Part shown: positions 26,487 through 35,524 of the stretch, piece after piece
Layout of the letters: every line of letters starts with the position of its first letter
Position numbering within the stretch: the first letter of the stretch is position 1
DNA from: Cystobacter ferrugineus
GTDB taxonomy: Bacteria; Myxococcota; Myxococcia; Myxococcales; Myxococcaceae
Direction of reading: 5' to 3'
Assembly (NCBI RefSeq): GCF_001887355.1
Contig: NZ_MPIN01000003.1
Span: 174,741 to 238,740, forward strand
DNA: 64,000 nucleotides
Translations under genes and position numbers: made by a program
Notes under the pieces: model-generated
What the model saw: the letters and a program-made list of their open reading frames with translations, nothing else
The model's database searches: none
What the model was told of the DNA's origin: nothing

Positions 26487-27119
26487 TCAGCGAGTCAGCT
26501 CGCGCACCGCGTGCCCCAGCTCGGGGAGGATGAGCTTGTGCATCCCCAGCCGCACCGCCTGGGGCGAGCCCGGTAGCGCGAAGAGGATCATCCCCTGGTA
26601 GGTGCCCGCCGTGGCGCGCGACATCATCGCCGGGCTGCCAATCTCCTGGTACGACAGCATCCGGAACAGCTCGCCGAAGCCCGGCAGCGTCTTCTCGAAC
26701 AGCGCCTGCAGCGTCTCCACCGTGCTGTCGCGGCGTCCAATCCCCGTGCCGCCCGTGAAGAGCACGGCCCGCGCTCCCGCCTCGCGCGCCTCGGCCAGCG
26801 TGGCGCGGATCGCCTCGGGCTCGTCCGGGATGACCTTGTAGCCGCTCACCGTGTGGCCCTCGGCCTCCAGCGCCTCGCGCAGCACCCGGCCGCTCTCGTC
26901 CCGCGCCGCGTTCCGGCTGTCCGAGCACGTCACCACGAACGCGCTCACGTGCACCGGCGCGTGCGCCTTGTGCTCCCGTGCCGCATTCGAGCCGTGCCCG
27001 GAGTCATGGGCGTGCCCGTGGTGATGGTCATGACCGTGGTGGTCATGATGATGGTCATGGGAGTGCTCATGACCAGGGTGGTGGTGCTTGGGGTCGTGCT
27101 CGTGTCCCTCGTGTGCCAT
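26487..27119 (-). CDS. MoaB/MogA-type molybdopterin protein with His-rich N-terminus
   Basis: 210 residues. The core (residues 55-210) is a MoCF_biosynth domain: VVTCSDSRNAARDESG, RAVLFTGGTGIGRRDSTVE (molybdopterin-binding GGTG), FRMLSYQEIGSPAMMSR, ALPGSPQAVRLGM. It should adenylylate or bind molybdopterin in cofactor synthesis. The first 42 residues include 21 histidines with Asp, Glu and Gly, which is unusual for MoaB and resembles metal-storage tails of nickel or zinc chaperones. It follows the Rieske gene by 11 bp on the same strand. Confidence 0.88.
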   Translation of the reverse strand: MAHEGHEHDPKHHHPGHEHSHDHHHDHHGHDHHHGHAHDSGHGSNAAREHKAHAPVHVSAFVVTCSDSRNAARDESGRVLREALEAEGHTVSGYKVIPDEPEAIRATLAEAREAGARAVLFTGGTGIGRRDSTVETLQALFEKTLPGFGELFRMLSYQEIGSPAMMSRATAGTYQGMILFALPGSPQAVRLGMHKLILPELGHAVRELTR

Positions 27120-27130
27120 CCCGTGTTCTC

Positions 27131-27457
27131 CTAGAGGTCCTTCTCGGACAGTTCGACGAGCAGCTCCCCGTTCTCGACGGAGATCGCCACGGTGGGCTGG
27201 TCGTCACACACGGCCGGCGAGGTCTCGTTCTTGCCGGTGTCCATGTCGAAGCCCACCTCGTGGCAGGGACAGACGACCATGTTGCCCTCCAGGCGTCCTC
27301 CGGACAGCAGGCAGCCCGCGTGGTTGCACCAGTCATCCAGTCCCTTGTAGCGCCCGGCGATCCGCGCCACGCACACGTTGCGCTTGCCCACCTCGTAGCC
27401 CCGCATCTCCTGCTCGGCGAAGTCCGCCGGTCCGAGCTTGATCTTCATCGGCTCCAT
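27131..27457 (-). CDS. Rieske [2Fe-2S] ferredoxin-like protein
   Basis: 108 residues, one Rieske domain and no membrane anchor. The cluster ligands are in WCNHAGC (C-x-H) and CPCHEVGFD (C-x2-H), followed by D-x-T-G. This is the size and layout of soluble Rieske ferredoxins that serve as electron carriers for oxygenases or nitrite-reductase small subunits. It lies 11 bp upstream of the MoaB-like gene, so it may serve a molybdenum enzyme elsewhere. ATG 27457 is used, with a second possible ATG three codons in. Confidence 0.9.
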   Translation of the reverse strand: MEPMKIKLGPADFAEQEMRGYEVGKRNVCVARIAGRYKGLDDWCNHAGCLLSGGRLEGNMVVCPCHEVGFDMDTGKNETSPAVCDDQPTVAISVENGELLVELSEKDL

Positions 27458-27578
27458 TCCTCGTGGCTTCCTGGAATCAGCATGAGAGGTTCTTTACCCT
27501 GGTATGGAATCCGGCGCGCCGCCTTCTTCATGATTCCGCTCGCCTGCACCCTCATTCCATGGGCATTACCTTCTCCCC

Positions 27579-29321
27579 GTGAAGCCGCCCGATAAAGCCA
27601 CCATCGTCCAGATCCTCCGGGACATCTCGCTCCTCCTCCAGATGAAGGGGGAGAACCCCTTTCGCAGCCGCGCCTATGACATCGCCGCCGATCGGCTCGC
27701 GGGCCTCTCCGAGGACCTGGGCGCCCTGCTGCGCGATGGTCGGCTCCAGGAACTGCCGGGGATCGGCCAGGCCATCGCCGACAAGGTGTCCGAGCTGCTG
27801 ACCACGAGCCGGCTCGCCTACTACGAGGCGCTGCGCGCCGAGCTGCCCGCGGGCGTGCTGGAACTCGTGAAGGTGCCGGAGCTGGGGCCCAAGAAGGCGG
27901 TGCTGCTTGCCCGGCAGCTCGGGGTGGACAGCGTGGACGCGCTGGAGAAGGCCTGCCGCGAGGGACTCGTGCGCCAGGTGGCCGGCTTCGGGGAGAAGAG
28001 CGAGACCAAACTGCTCGCGGGCATCGAGTTGTACCGGCGCTCGAACACGCCCCGGCGCCTGCTGGGCGAGGTGCTGCCCATGGCCGAGCGACTGCTCGCC
28101 TCCGTCCAGACCCTGCCGGGCGTCCTCCGCGCGAGCCTCGGAGGCAGCCTGCGCCGGCGGGCGGAGACCGTGGGGGACGTGGATCTCATCGCCTCGGCGG
28201 CCGGGGCCAGCGCCGTGTTCGACGCCTTCTGCGCCGCGCCCGAGGTGGCCCACGTCATCGGCCGGGGCGAGAGCAAGTGCTCGGTGCGGCTGCACGAGAA
28301 GGATCTCCAGGTGGACCTGCGCGTCCTGCCGGACGAGGACTTCGCCACCGCCCTGCACCACTTCACCGGCTCGCGCGCCCACCACGTGCGCCTGCGGGGG
28401 CTCGCCCAGGAGCGGGGACTGAAGATCTCCGAGTGGGGCGTGCACCGCGCCGACGGCACCAAGCTGCACGTGCCCGACGAGGCCGCGCTCTACCGGTTGC
28501 TCGGCATGCAGTACATCCCCCCCGAGCTGCGCGAGGACACGGGGGAGATCGAGGCGGCGCTCGCGGGGAAGCTGCCCGAGGATCTGGTCACCTGGGAGGA
28601 TCTCCAGGGCGCGGTGCACGCCCACAGCACCTGGTCGGACGGGAAGAACACCCTGGAGGAGATGGCGCGCGCGGCAAAGGCCCTGGGGCTCAAGTTCCTC
28701 ACGGTGACCGAGCACAGCCAGGCCTCCATCTACGCCGGAGGCCTCAAGGAGGACGACCTGCGCCGGCAGTGGGAGGAGATCGACCGCGTCAATGAGACCG
28801 TGAAGGGCGTGCGGCTGCTCAAGGGCATCGAGGTGGACATCCTGGAGAGCGGCGCGCTCGACTACACCGACGCCGTGCTCGAGCAGTTGGAGGTGGTCAT
28901 CGGCTCCATCCACGTGCGCCACGGCATGGACGAGGATCAGATGACGCGCCGGTTGCTCAAGGCCTTCGACAACCCGCACCTGCACATCCTCGGGCACCCC
29001 ACCGGGCGGATGCTCCCGAGCCGCGATCCCTACCCCCTGCGCATGGAAGAGGTGCTCGACAAGGCGGCCGAGCGGGGCGTGGTGGTGGAGGTCAACGGCA
29101 AGCCGGAGCGGCTGGACCTGAAGACCGAGCACGTGCGGATGGCGCTCGAGCGCGGAGTGAAACTGGTGGTGAGCTGTGACGCGCACCGCGCGGCGGATCT
29201 GGGCAACCTGGCCTTCTCCCTGGGCACCGCGCGCCGGGGGTGGGCCCGCCGGGGAGATGTCCTCAACACCCTCCCCGCGGATCAATTCATCGCCACCCTG
29301 CGCAAGCAGCGCGCCGCGTGA
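27579..29321 (+). CDS. polX: DNA polymerase/3'-5' exonuclease PolX
   Basis: 580 residues from a GTG start. N-terminal 8-kDa and HhH region (GENPFRSRAYDIAADRL, LQELPGIGQAIADKV), then a family X palm with catalytic DxD in GDVDLIAS and the third Asp in LQVDLRVL. The C-terminal PHP domain has HAHSTWSDG, TVTEHS (usually TDHS; the histidine ligand is kept), GHPTGR and SCDAH. The complete PolX layout predicts gap-filling polymerase and 3'-5' exonuclease in base excision repair. The next two genes follow closely on the same strand. Confidence 0.95.
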   Translation: MKPPDKATIVQILRDISLLLQMKGENPFRSRAYDIAADRLAGLSEDLGALLRDGRLQELPGIGQAIADKVSELLTTSRLAYYEALRAELPAGVLELVKVPELGPKKAVLLARQLGVDSVDALEKACREGLVRQVAGFGEKSETKLLAGIELYRRSNTPRRLLGEVLPMAERLLASVQTLPGVLRASLGGSLRRRAETVGDVDLIASAAGASAVFDAFCAAPEVAHVIGRGESKCSVRLHEKDLQVDLRVLPDEDFATALHHFTGSRAHHVRLRGLAQERGLKISEWGVHRADGTKLHVPDEAALYRLLGMQYIPPELREDTGEIEAALAGKLPEDLVTWEDLQGAVHAHSTWSDGKNTLEEMARAAKALGLKFLTVTEHSQASIYAGGLKEDDLRRQWEEIDRVNETVKGVRLLKGIEVDILESGALDYTDAVLEQLEVVIGSIHVRHGMDEDQMTRRLLKAFDNPHLHILGHPTGRMLPSRDPYPLRMEEVLDKAAERGVVVEVNGKPERLDLKTEHVRMALERGVKLVVSCDAHRAADLGNLAFSLGTARRGWARRGDVLNTLPADQFIATLRKQRAA

Positions 29322-29344
29322 CGGGGTGCTAGGCTGCGCGCGTC

Positions 29345-29938
29345 GTGACGCGCCTCCTGCCCCTCGTCCTCGCCCTCGTCTCCACCGGCGCCCTCGCCGC
29401 GGACAAGCCCACCCGTGCCGATCTCCAGAAGACCCTGGCGCTGTATGAGCGCTCGGTGGTGAAGGTGCGGGGCGGGCGCGGCGCGGGTCCGGGCGTCATC
29501 GTGGGCGCCGAGGGCCAGGTGCTCACCTCCGTGCGCCACGTCGACCTGGAGGCCGCGCGGGTGGAGTTCGAGGGCCAGAGCCTGCCGGCCACGGTGGTGC
29601 TCGCCAACGCGATGCTCAAGGTGGCCGTCGTCGCCGCGCCCGCGGGCAACTACCCCGCCGTGCCCGTGCGGGTGTCCACCGGGAGCCCCGCGGGCCAGTG
29701 GCTCATCGGCGTGGTGCCGGGCCGGGGCCAGAAGCGCAACACCCCCACGGCGGGCCTGGCGCGCGAGGCCCCCGAGCCCTTCATCGACGTGGACGTCGCG
29801 CTGCCTCCGGGCAGTCCGCTCTTCGACACCCGGGGCCGGCTGGTGGCGGTGTCCGTGCAGCGCAAGGGGCGCGGCTGCCGGGCCCTGCCCCTGGACGCCG
29901 TCAAGCAGCAGCTCGTCACCCGGGTGGCCACGCCGTGA
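29345..29938 (+). CDS. Exported trypsin-fold pseudoprotease
   Basis: 197 residues from a GTG start with signal peptide (LLPLVLALVSTGALA). The order of motifs follows HtrA/S1C proteases: SVVKVRGGRGAGPGVIVGAE, GQVLTSVRHVD (the HV histidine region), VVLANAMLKVAVV where the catalytic Asp would sit, and PPGSPLFDTRGRLVAVSV where GNSGGPL would be. His is kept, the Asp position reads Met-Leu and the GxSGG motif is PGSP, so a working protease is unlikely. Its stop overlaps the start of the CPBP protease gene (GTGA), implying a linked function in the envelope. Confidence 0.65.
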   Translation: MTRLLPLVLALVSTGALAADKPTRADLQKTLALYERSVVKVRGGRGAGPGVIVGAEGQVLTSVRHVDLEAARVEFEGQSLPATVVLANAMLKVAVVAAPAGNYPAVPVRVSTGSPAGQWLIGVVPGRGQKRNTPTAGLAREAPEPFIDVDVALPPGSPLFDTRGRLVAVSVQRKGRGCRALPLDAVKQQLVTRVATP

Positions 29939-30657
29939 GAGACTCCGTGGCGGCTGCTTGGCGTCCCACCGCCGTCCAGGAGGTGCTCGGCCTGTGGGGC
30001 CTGGGCTTCCTGGGCATCATCGTCTCCTTCCTGCTGTTCGGCGGCACGGGCGTGCCCAAGCTGGTGGCCACGGTGGGCTTTCTCTACCTGCCGCTCATCC
30101 CCATGCGCTGGCGCGGCGAGGACTACCGCGACTACGGGCTGTCCGCGCGCACCTGGCGCCAGGACGTGCGCCTCTTCCTGGGGATGAGCCTGGTGGTGTT
30201 TCCGCTCTTCTTCGGGCTCTTCTGGCTGTGGACGGAGGTGCTCCCGCTGCTGCCCACGGAGCTCGCACGGCTGCTCGCGCCCTTCCGGGGCCCGGCGCAC
30301 TTCACGCCCCGGCTGCCCCCGCGCTTCGGGGAGTGGGTGGTGGATCAACTCTTCGTCGTGGCCCTGCCCGAGGAGTTCTTCTACCGGGGCTACATGCAGG
30401 CGCGCCTGCGCGATGCCTGGCCCCAGGGGCGGCGCGTGTTCGGCGTCCGGCTGGGGCCCGCCTTCTGGCTCACCGCGCTGCTCTTCGCGCTCGGGCACCT
30501 GGCCATCTTCCAGGTGTGGCGCCTGTCCGTCTTCTTCCCCGCCCTGCTCTTCGGGTGGATGCGCGAGCGCACCGGCAGTGTCGTGGGCGCGGCCCTCTTC
30601 CACGCCGCCGCCAACCTCTTCGTGCGCTGCCTCGAGGTGTCCTTCTTCGGCGGCTAG
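29935..30657 (+). CDS. CPBP-family glutamic intramembrane protease (possible myxosortase)
   Basis: 240 residues, about six membrane helices. The CPBP motifs are clear: PEEFFYRG (E-E-x3-R), FALGH (F-x3-H) and HAAAN (H-x3-N). GTG 29935 overlaps the preceding stop, so translation is coupled to the pseudoprotease. In Myxococcus, the CPBP protein MrtX (MXAN_2755) has been proposed to process MYXO-CTERM surface proteins; length and motif set fit, but whether this gene is its orthologue cannot be decided here. Other CPBP roles (CAAX-type processing, bacteriocin immunity) remain possible. Confidence 0.82.
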   Translation: MRDSVAAAWRPTAVQEVLGLWGLGFLGIIVSFLLFGGTGVPKLVATVGFLYLPLIPMRWRGEDYRDYGLSARTWRQDVRLFLGMSLVVFPLFFGLFWLWTEVLPLLPTELARLLAPFRGPAHFTPRLPPRFGEWVVDQLFVVALPEEFFYRGYMQARLRDAWPQGRRVFGVRLGPAFWLTALLFALGHLAIFQVWRLSVFFPALLFGWMRERTGSVVGAALFHAAANLFVRCLEVSFFGG

Positions 30658-30706
30658 CAGACCCTCCAACCCCTTGAAACCACTGGGTTTTAACCAGAAT
30701 GAACGT

Positions 30707-30736
30707 TTGACACGCCCGCTTCGAGGTGCCTAACAT
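30707..30736 (+). promoter_or_regulatory. Sigma-70-type promoter of the Hsp70 operon
   Basis: TTGACA at 30707-30712 is a perfect -35 box, with TAACAT at 30731-30736 as the -10 and 18 bp between. A start near 30743 would give a leader of about 53 nt before the ATG at 30796. This is one of the clearest housekeeping promoters in the window. Confidence 0.65.
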
Positions 30737-30795
30737 CCAGGCGTTTTTCCGAGCGTGGGGGCACCAACGGCCCGCCAGGCGATAGCGGAGACGGA

Positions 30796-32418
30796 ATGTC
30801 GGAAGAGATCGCGATCGGCATCGACCTGGGCACGTCGACCTCGTGTGTGTCCGTGGTCCAGGACGGTCAGCCGTTCGTCATTCCCAACGAGTGGGGCGAG
30901 ACGACACACGCCTCCTGCGTGTCCTTCCTCGATGACGGCTCGGTGCTGGTGGGCAACGCGGCCAAGCGCAACATCATCACCAACGCCGAGTCCACGGTGT
31001 ACTCGGCCAAGCGCCTCATCGGGCGCTACTTCTTCTCCGACGAGGTGAAGAAGGCCCAGGCGGTGATGCCGTACCAGATCGTCGAGGGAGAGAACAACAC
31101 GGTGCGCATCGCCGTGCGGGGCGAGACCTACTCGCTGCCGGAGATCTCCGCGCTGGTGCTCAAGGAGATGAAGGCCATCGCGGAGGGCTACCTGGGCACG
31201 CCCGTGACCAAGGCGGTGGTCACCGTGCCGGCCTACTTCAACGACAACCAGCGTCAGGCGACCAAGGACGCGGGGCGCATCGCCGGGCTGGAGGTGCTGC
31301 GCATCCTCAACGAGCCCACCGCGGCGGCGCTCGCCTACGGCTTCGGCCGGGACGTGAGCCAGCGCGTGGTGGTGTACGACCTGGGCGGTGGCACCTTCGA
31401 CGTCTCCATCCTGGAGATCGGCAAGGACGTCTTCGAGGTGCTGTCCACCGCGGGTGACACGTACCTGGGCGGCGACGACTTCGACGATCGCATCATGACG
31501 TGGCTGGCGGACGACTTCCTCAAGCGCACGCGGCTGGACCTGAGGCAGAACAAGTACTGCCTGCAGATGCTCAAGGACGCGGCCGAGCGGGCGAAGATCG
31601 ACGTGGGCAGCCAGGGCGCGGCGGACGTGCGGTGCGAGGGCATCTGCCAGGACGCCCAGGGCAAGGTGTTGGACCTGACGGCCCGGCTCACCCAGGATCA
31701 GTTCAACCGGATGGTGATGGACCTGGTGCAGCGCACCTTCAAGGTGTGCGACGAGGCGCTGCAATCCGCGCGCATGACGGCGGCGGACATCGACGCGGTC
31801 ATCCTCGTGGGCGGCCCCACGCGCCTGCCCATCATCCGCAACTCGGTGCGCCACTACTTCCAGAAGGAGCCCAAGGAGGGCATCAACCCGGATCAGGTGG
31901 TGGCCATGGGCGCGGCGCTCCAGGCCAACGCGCTGCTGGACACCGCCACCGAGACCTTCCTCGTGGACGTGACGCCGCTGTCGCTGCGCATCGGCACGGT
32001 GGGCGGCTACACCGAGAAGATCATCGACAAGAACACGCCGGTGCCCATCGATCGCTCGAAAACCTTCACCACCAGCCGCGACGGCCAGGAGAAGGTGAAG
32101 ATCCGCGTCTACCAGGGCGAGAGCAACCGCGCCGACGAGTGCGAGATGCTCGGCGAGTTCGAGTTCTCGGGCTTTCGCGTGGGCTACCGGGGAGAGGTGA
32201 AGATCGACGTGACGTTCGAGATCAACACCGACGGCATGGTGAACGTCTCGGCGGCGGATCAGGAGACGGGACAGAAGACGTCCACCACGCTCACCATGTC
32301 CTCGGGCCTGTCGGAGGCGGACATCCAGCGCTCCATCCAGGCCAACCAGCAACTCCAACTCGCGGGCCATGGAGGGGCGGACCTGCCCGCCGTGGCCGCT
32401 CCCCGCCGAGGCAGATAG
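30796..32418 (+). CDS. Hsp70 family chaperone, short C-terminus
   Basis: 540 residues. ATPase domain is complete: [62 protein letters not shown] and [12 protein letters not shown]. The beta substrate-binding domain is present ([30 protein letters not shown]), but the helical lid is nearly absent, ending in an arginine-rich tail about 70-100 residues earlier than DnaK. Myxobacteria encode many such paralogues; it is not claimed to be dnaK or sglK. A J-domain gene follows 9 bp later, giving it its own co-chaperone, with a CvpA-like gene behind. Confidence 0.93.
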   Translation: MSEEIAIGIDLGTSTSCVSVVQDGQPFVIPNEWGETTHASCVSFLDDGSVLVGNAAKRNIITNAESTVYSAKRLIGRYFFSDEVKKAQAVMPYQIVEGENNTVRIAVRGETYSLPEISALVLKEMKAIAEGYLGTPVTKAVVTVPAYFNDNQRQATKDAGRIAGLEVLRILNEPTAAALAYGFGRDVSQRVVVYDLGGGTFDVSILEIGKDVFEVLSTAGDTYLGGDDFDDRIMTWLADDFLKRTRLDLRQNKYCLQMLKDAAERAKIDVGSQGAADVRCEGICQDAQGKVLDLTARLTQDQFNRMVMDLVQRTFKVCDEALQSARMTAADIDAVILVGGPTRLPIIRNSVRHYFQKEPKEGINPDQVVAMGAALQANALLDTATETFLVDVTPLSLRIGTVGGYTEKIIDKNTPVPIDRSKTFTTSRDGQEKVKIRVYQGESNRADECEMLGEFEFSGFRVGYRGEVKIDVTFEINTDGMVNVSAADQETGQKTSTTLTMSSGLSEADIQRSIQANQQLQLAGHGGADLPAVAAPRRGR

Positions 32419-32427
32419 AGCCGCGCG

Positions 32428-33654
32428 ATGTCACAGCCTCCCCACAACGGCGCGGGCAAGCCTCCCCCGCCTCCACCTCCCGACATCCCCGCGGAGCCGG
32501 GCCAGCGCCCCACGGTCAAGGTGCCGACCGTGTCGCTGGGGCCGCGCCCGGCGTCTCCTCCGTCGGGGGCACGGCCCTCCTCGGCCGGGGTCCCCACGGT
32601 TCCCTCCACCGGGGCTGCATCCGGCACGCGACCCGCCGTCGGAATGCCTCCGAACGATCCCTCCCTGCGGCCCACCGCTCGGGTGCCAACCCTCTCCGCC
32701 GCCCCAGCGAGCCCGCCGCCTCCGCCCGTCGGGAGCGTGCCCGCCGCCTCGCGTCCTGGCTCCAGCCCGCTGTCCAGCGCCGCCATTCCGGCCGTGCCCT
32801 CCACTCGGCGTCCCGGCGCCACCCCGCTGTCCAGCGCCGCCATCCCCGTCGTGCCCGTCTCCCCACGGCCTGGCGGCACCCCGCTGTCCAGCGCCGCCAT
32901 CCCCGTCGTGCCTCCGCCTCCGCCCGGCTCCGGGCGGCCCGTCTCGGGGGTGGGAATGGCCCGGCCCCCGCCGCCGCCTCCCGGTGCGCTCCAGCCACCT
33001 CCTCCGCCCGCGATGCCCTCCATCGCGCCGCTCGTGCCCGCCGTGGCGCCCGTGGTGCCCGCCACCGCGCCTCCGCCCGCCGCCCCGTCCAACCCCATGG
33101 CCGAGCTCGCGGAGCGCTGTGCCCGGCTGGACCAGATGGACTACTTCGAGATCCTCCGGGTGGAGCGCACCGCGTCCCCCGCGGACATCAAGAAGGCCTT
33201 CTACCGGGAGAGCCGCGCCTACCACCCGGACCGCTTCTTCCAGCTCCAGGACAAGGAAGTGAAGGAGCGCGTCAACGAACTCTACAAGCGCGTCACCGAG
33301 GCCTACTACGTGCTGCGCGACGACGCGAAGCGCCGGCAGTACACGGCGGACGTCTCGGGGCCCGAGCGCGCCCACAAGCTGCGCTTCACCGAGGCCTCCG
33401 AGTCCGAGACGCGCGCCGCCTCCAAGCGCCAGGTAGAGGAGCAGATCGGCACCAACCCCAAGGGCCGCCAGTTCTACCAGACGGGCGCGGCCGACGCCGA
33501 CGCGGGGCGCTGGGCCTCGGCCGAGCGCAACCTGAAGATGGCCCTCACCTATGAACCCGCGAACACTCGCTACAAGGAGAAGCTCGCCGAGGTGCAGAAG
33601 GTGCTGCTAGAGGAGTCACGCAAGCAGGGGGGCGACGGTTTCAAGATCCGCTGA
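32428..33654 (+). CDS. Proline-rich J-domain co-chaperone
   Basis: 408 residues. Residues 1-220 are Pro/Ala/Ser-rich and disordered, with three near-identical PLSSAAIP units around residues 113-155 (32760-32910). A J domain covers about 230-305 (DYFEILRVERTASPADIKKA, with HPD in RAYHPDRFF), which stimulates Hsp70 ATPase. The C-terminal 100 residues include a TPR-like helix pair (TGAADADAGRWASAERNLKM). It lies 9 bp after the Hsp70 gene. The disordered arm may tether the pair to a target; no membrane segment is present. Confidence 0.9.
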   Translation: MSQPPHNGAGKPPPPPPPDIPAEPGQRPTVKVPTVSLGPRPASPPSGARPSSAGVPTVPSTGAASGTRPAVGMPPNDPSLRPTARVPTLSAAPASPPPPPVGSVPAASRPGSSPLSSAAIPAVPSTRRPGATPLSSAAIPVVPVSPRPGGTPLSSAAIPVVPPPPPGSGRPVSGVGMARPPPPPPGALQPPPPPAMPSIAPLVPAVAPVVPATAPPPAAPSNPMAELAERCARLDQMDYFEILRVERTASPADIKKAFYRESRAYHPDRFFQLQDKEVKERVNELYKRVTEAYYVLRDDAKRRQYTADVSGPERAHKLRFTEASESETRAASKRQVEEQIGTNPKGRQFYQTGAADADAGRWASAERNLKMALTYEPANTRYKEKLAEVQKVLLEESRKQGGDGFKIR

Positions 33655-33684
33655 CGAGCCCCCGTCAGGCCGAGGAACATCCCC

Positions 33685-34437
33685 GTGACCATCGATCTCA
33701 TCCTCCTGGGGCTCGTGCTGCTGTTCGCCGTGGCGGGAGCCATCACCGGCGGGGCCCGGCAGATCGCCGGCATGGTGGCGATCGTGGTGGCGTGGTTCGT
33801 CGCGCGCAAGCTCGGCCCGTACGTGGGTCCGCGGATGGCCGAGGCGCTCGGCGGCGCCCCACTGCTCTTCGGGACGCTCGCCGGCTCCCTGCTGCTCTTC
33901 ATCGTCGTCCTGGTGGCGGTGCGCTACGCCCTGACCACCCTGCTGCGGCGGATGATGGGCGCGAAGAACCCGGAGCAGCGCAGCGCGGACAACGTCGTGG
34001 GCTTCGTGCTCGGCGGCCTCAAGGTGGTGATCATCGCCTACGTGATGATCAGCGCGCTCGTCTTCGTGGACAAGTACGTGGTGGTGGCCGGGCGCAACCT
34101 CGGCGTGTCCCCCAAGGACTCCGTGGCCTTCGATCTGGCGCGGCGCTACAACCTCTTCGAGCTGACGCAGTTCGCCGCCGTGAGGGACATGGTCGTGCTG
34201 GCCCAGGTGTCCAGCGACCCCGAGCGGGCCCGCCGCCTGGCGGAGGACCCCGCCTACAAGGCCCTGAAGAAGGACTCCCGCTTCCAGAAGGCGATGGCGA
34301 ACAAGAACCTGCGCGCCGCCCTCGAGCGGGGAGACACCCAGGAGGTCCTGCGCAACAACCTCGTCCTCCAGTTGCTGCAGGATCCCCAGTTCGTGGCCCG
34401 GCTGGGCGCCGCGGCGAGGGCCAGTCAGCGCGACTGA
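33685..34437 (+). CDS. CvpA-like membrane protein
   Basis: 250 residues from a GTG start. Four hydrophobic helices in residues 1-130 (IDLILLGLVLLFAVAGAITG, GARQIAGMVAIVVAWFVAR, PLLFGTLAGSLLLFIVVLVA, VVGFVLGGLKVVIIAYVMIS) have the spacing and the G-x-x-x-G character of CvpA family proteins. The C-terminal 110 residues are charged and cytosolic with short helical segments. It follows the J-domain gene by 30 bp and likely belongs to the same transcript. CvpA proteins affect envelope stress and colicin V export in enterics; here the role is unknown. Confidence 0.7.
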   Translation: MTIDLILLGLVLLFAVAGAITGGARQIAGMVAIVVAWFVARKLGPYVGPRMAEALGGAPLLFGTLAGSLLLFIVVLVAVRYALTTLLRRMMGAKNPEQRSADNVVGFVLGGLKVVIIAYVMISALVFVDKYVVVAGRNLGVSPKDSVAFDLARRYNLFELTQFAAVRDMVVLAQVSSDPERARRLAEDPAYKALKKDSRFQKAMANKNLRAALERGDTQEVLRNNLVLQLLQDPQFVARLGAAARASQRD

Positions 34438-34450
34438 CCCCCCCGCGCCG

Positions 34451-35524
34451 TCAGGCCCCGAGCCCCGCCCCGGCCTCCAGTCCCTCCAACCGGGCGCGCA
34501 CGAAGGCCCTGTCCACGGTGACCCGGCGGTGACGGCGCTCGGGCGCCTCGAACATCACGTCCGCCATCACGTGCTCGAGGATGGAGCGCAGGCCGCGCGC
34601 GCCCAACCCCTTGTCCACGGAGAAGCGCACCACCTCGCGCAGCGCCTCCTCGCTCAAGTCCAGCTCGATGCCGTCCAGGCCCAGCAGCTCGCCATACTCG
34701 CGCACGATGGAGTCCGGCGGCTCGGTGAGCACGCGCAACAGCTCCGGCTCGCCCAGCAGCTCCAACTGCACCACCACCGGCAGACGCCCGAGGAACTCCG
34801 AGAGCATCCCGAACTCCACGAGCTGCTTGGTGGTGATGCGCCGGCGCAGCGCCTTCACGTCCGGGGCGCCGAAGCCCAGGGGCCGCGACTCGCCCTGGCT
34901 GCCGTACTCCTGCAGGTCGGAGAACGTCCCCGCGCAGATGAACAGGATGTCCCGGGTGTCGATGGGCACCATGTCACCCCGATTGAACGATTGGGTGACA
35001 TTCATGGGGACGAAGACCTCGCGCCCCTCCAACAGCTTGAGGAGCGCTTGCTGAACCCCCTCACCACCGATGTCCCGGCTGCCCGCTCCGTTGCGCGCGC
35101 CCTGCGAGCGCCGGGCGATCTTGTCCACCTCGTCGATGAAGATGATGCCCCGCTGGGTGTCCTCCACCGAGTGGTTGCTCTTGAAGAGCAGGTCCGCGAC
35201 CATCACCTCCACGTCCTTGCCGTAGTAGCCGGCCTCCGTGTACTCGGTGGCATCCACGGTGGTGAAGGGCACGGAGAGGATGTCCGCCAGGTTGCGGGCG
35301 ATGTGCGTCTTGCCGCTGCCCGTGGGCCCGATGAGCAGGATGTTGGACTTCTTGATGAGCGTGCCGCGCCTCATCCGCCGCGCCTGGATGCGCTTGAGGT
35401 GGTTGTGGGCGGCGATGGCCACGGCGCGCTTGGCCGCTTCCTGGCCAATGACGTAGCGGTCCAGCCGCTCGTAGATCTCTCTCGGCGTCAGTATCGGTGA
35501 GTCCCTGCGTGCGGACGACTCCAT
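34451..35524 (-). CDS. ClpX-like AAA+ ATPase lacking the zinc-binding domain
   Basis: 357 residues. The AAA+ core is ClpX-like: LDRYVIGQEAAKRAVAIAAH, Walker A LLIGPTGSGKTHIAR, pore loop AGYYGKDVE (GYVG in ClpX), Walker B IIFIDEVDKIARRS, and LGFGAPDV where ClpX has its IGF loop for ClpP. The C-terminal GLGARGLRSILEHVMADVMF is the sensor-2 region. The N-terminal zinc domain of true ClpX (about 60 residues) is missing, so the usual adaptor docking is absent. ATG 35524 has a GGAGGAGA site. It is divergent from speA. Confidence 0.9.
   Translation of the reverse strand: MESSARRDSPILTPREIYERLDRYVIGQEAAKRAVAIAAHNHLKRIQARRMRRGTLIKKSNILLIGPTGSGKTHIARNLADILSVPFTTVDATEYTEAGYYGKDVEVMVADLLFKSNHSVEDTQRGIIFIDEVDKIARRSQGARNGAGSRDIGGEGVQQALLKLLEGREVFVPMNVTQSFNRGDMVPIDTRDILFICAGTFSDLQEYGSQGESRPLGFGAPDVKALRRRITTKQLVEFGMLSEFLGRLPVVVQLELLGEPELLRVLTEPPDSIVREYGELLGLDGIELDLSEEALREVVRFSVDKGLGARGLRSILEHVMADVMFEAPERRHRRVTVDRAFVRARLEGLEAGAGLGA

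Noticed and set aside
27006..27117. Simple CAT/GTG-rich repeat in the MoaB gene as a possible repeat element
   Set aside because: It is the coding sequence for the His-rich tail and is irregular, not a tandem repeat array.
30796..32418. Assignment of the Hsp70 as sglK or dnaK
   Set aside because: Myxobacteria have many Hsp70 paralogues; this copy is short and not next to grpE, so no symbol is given.
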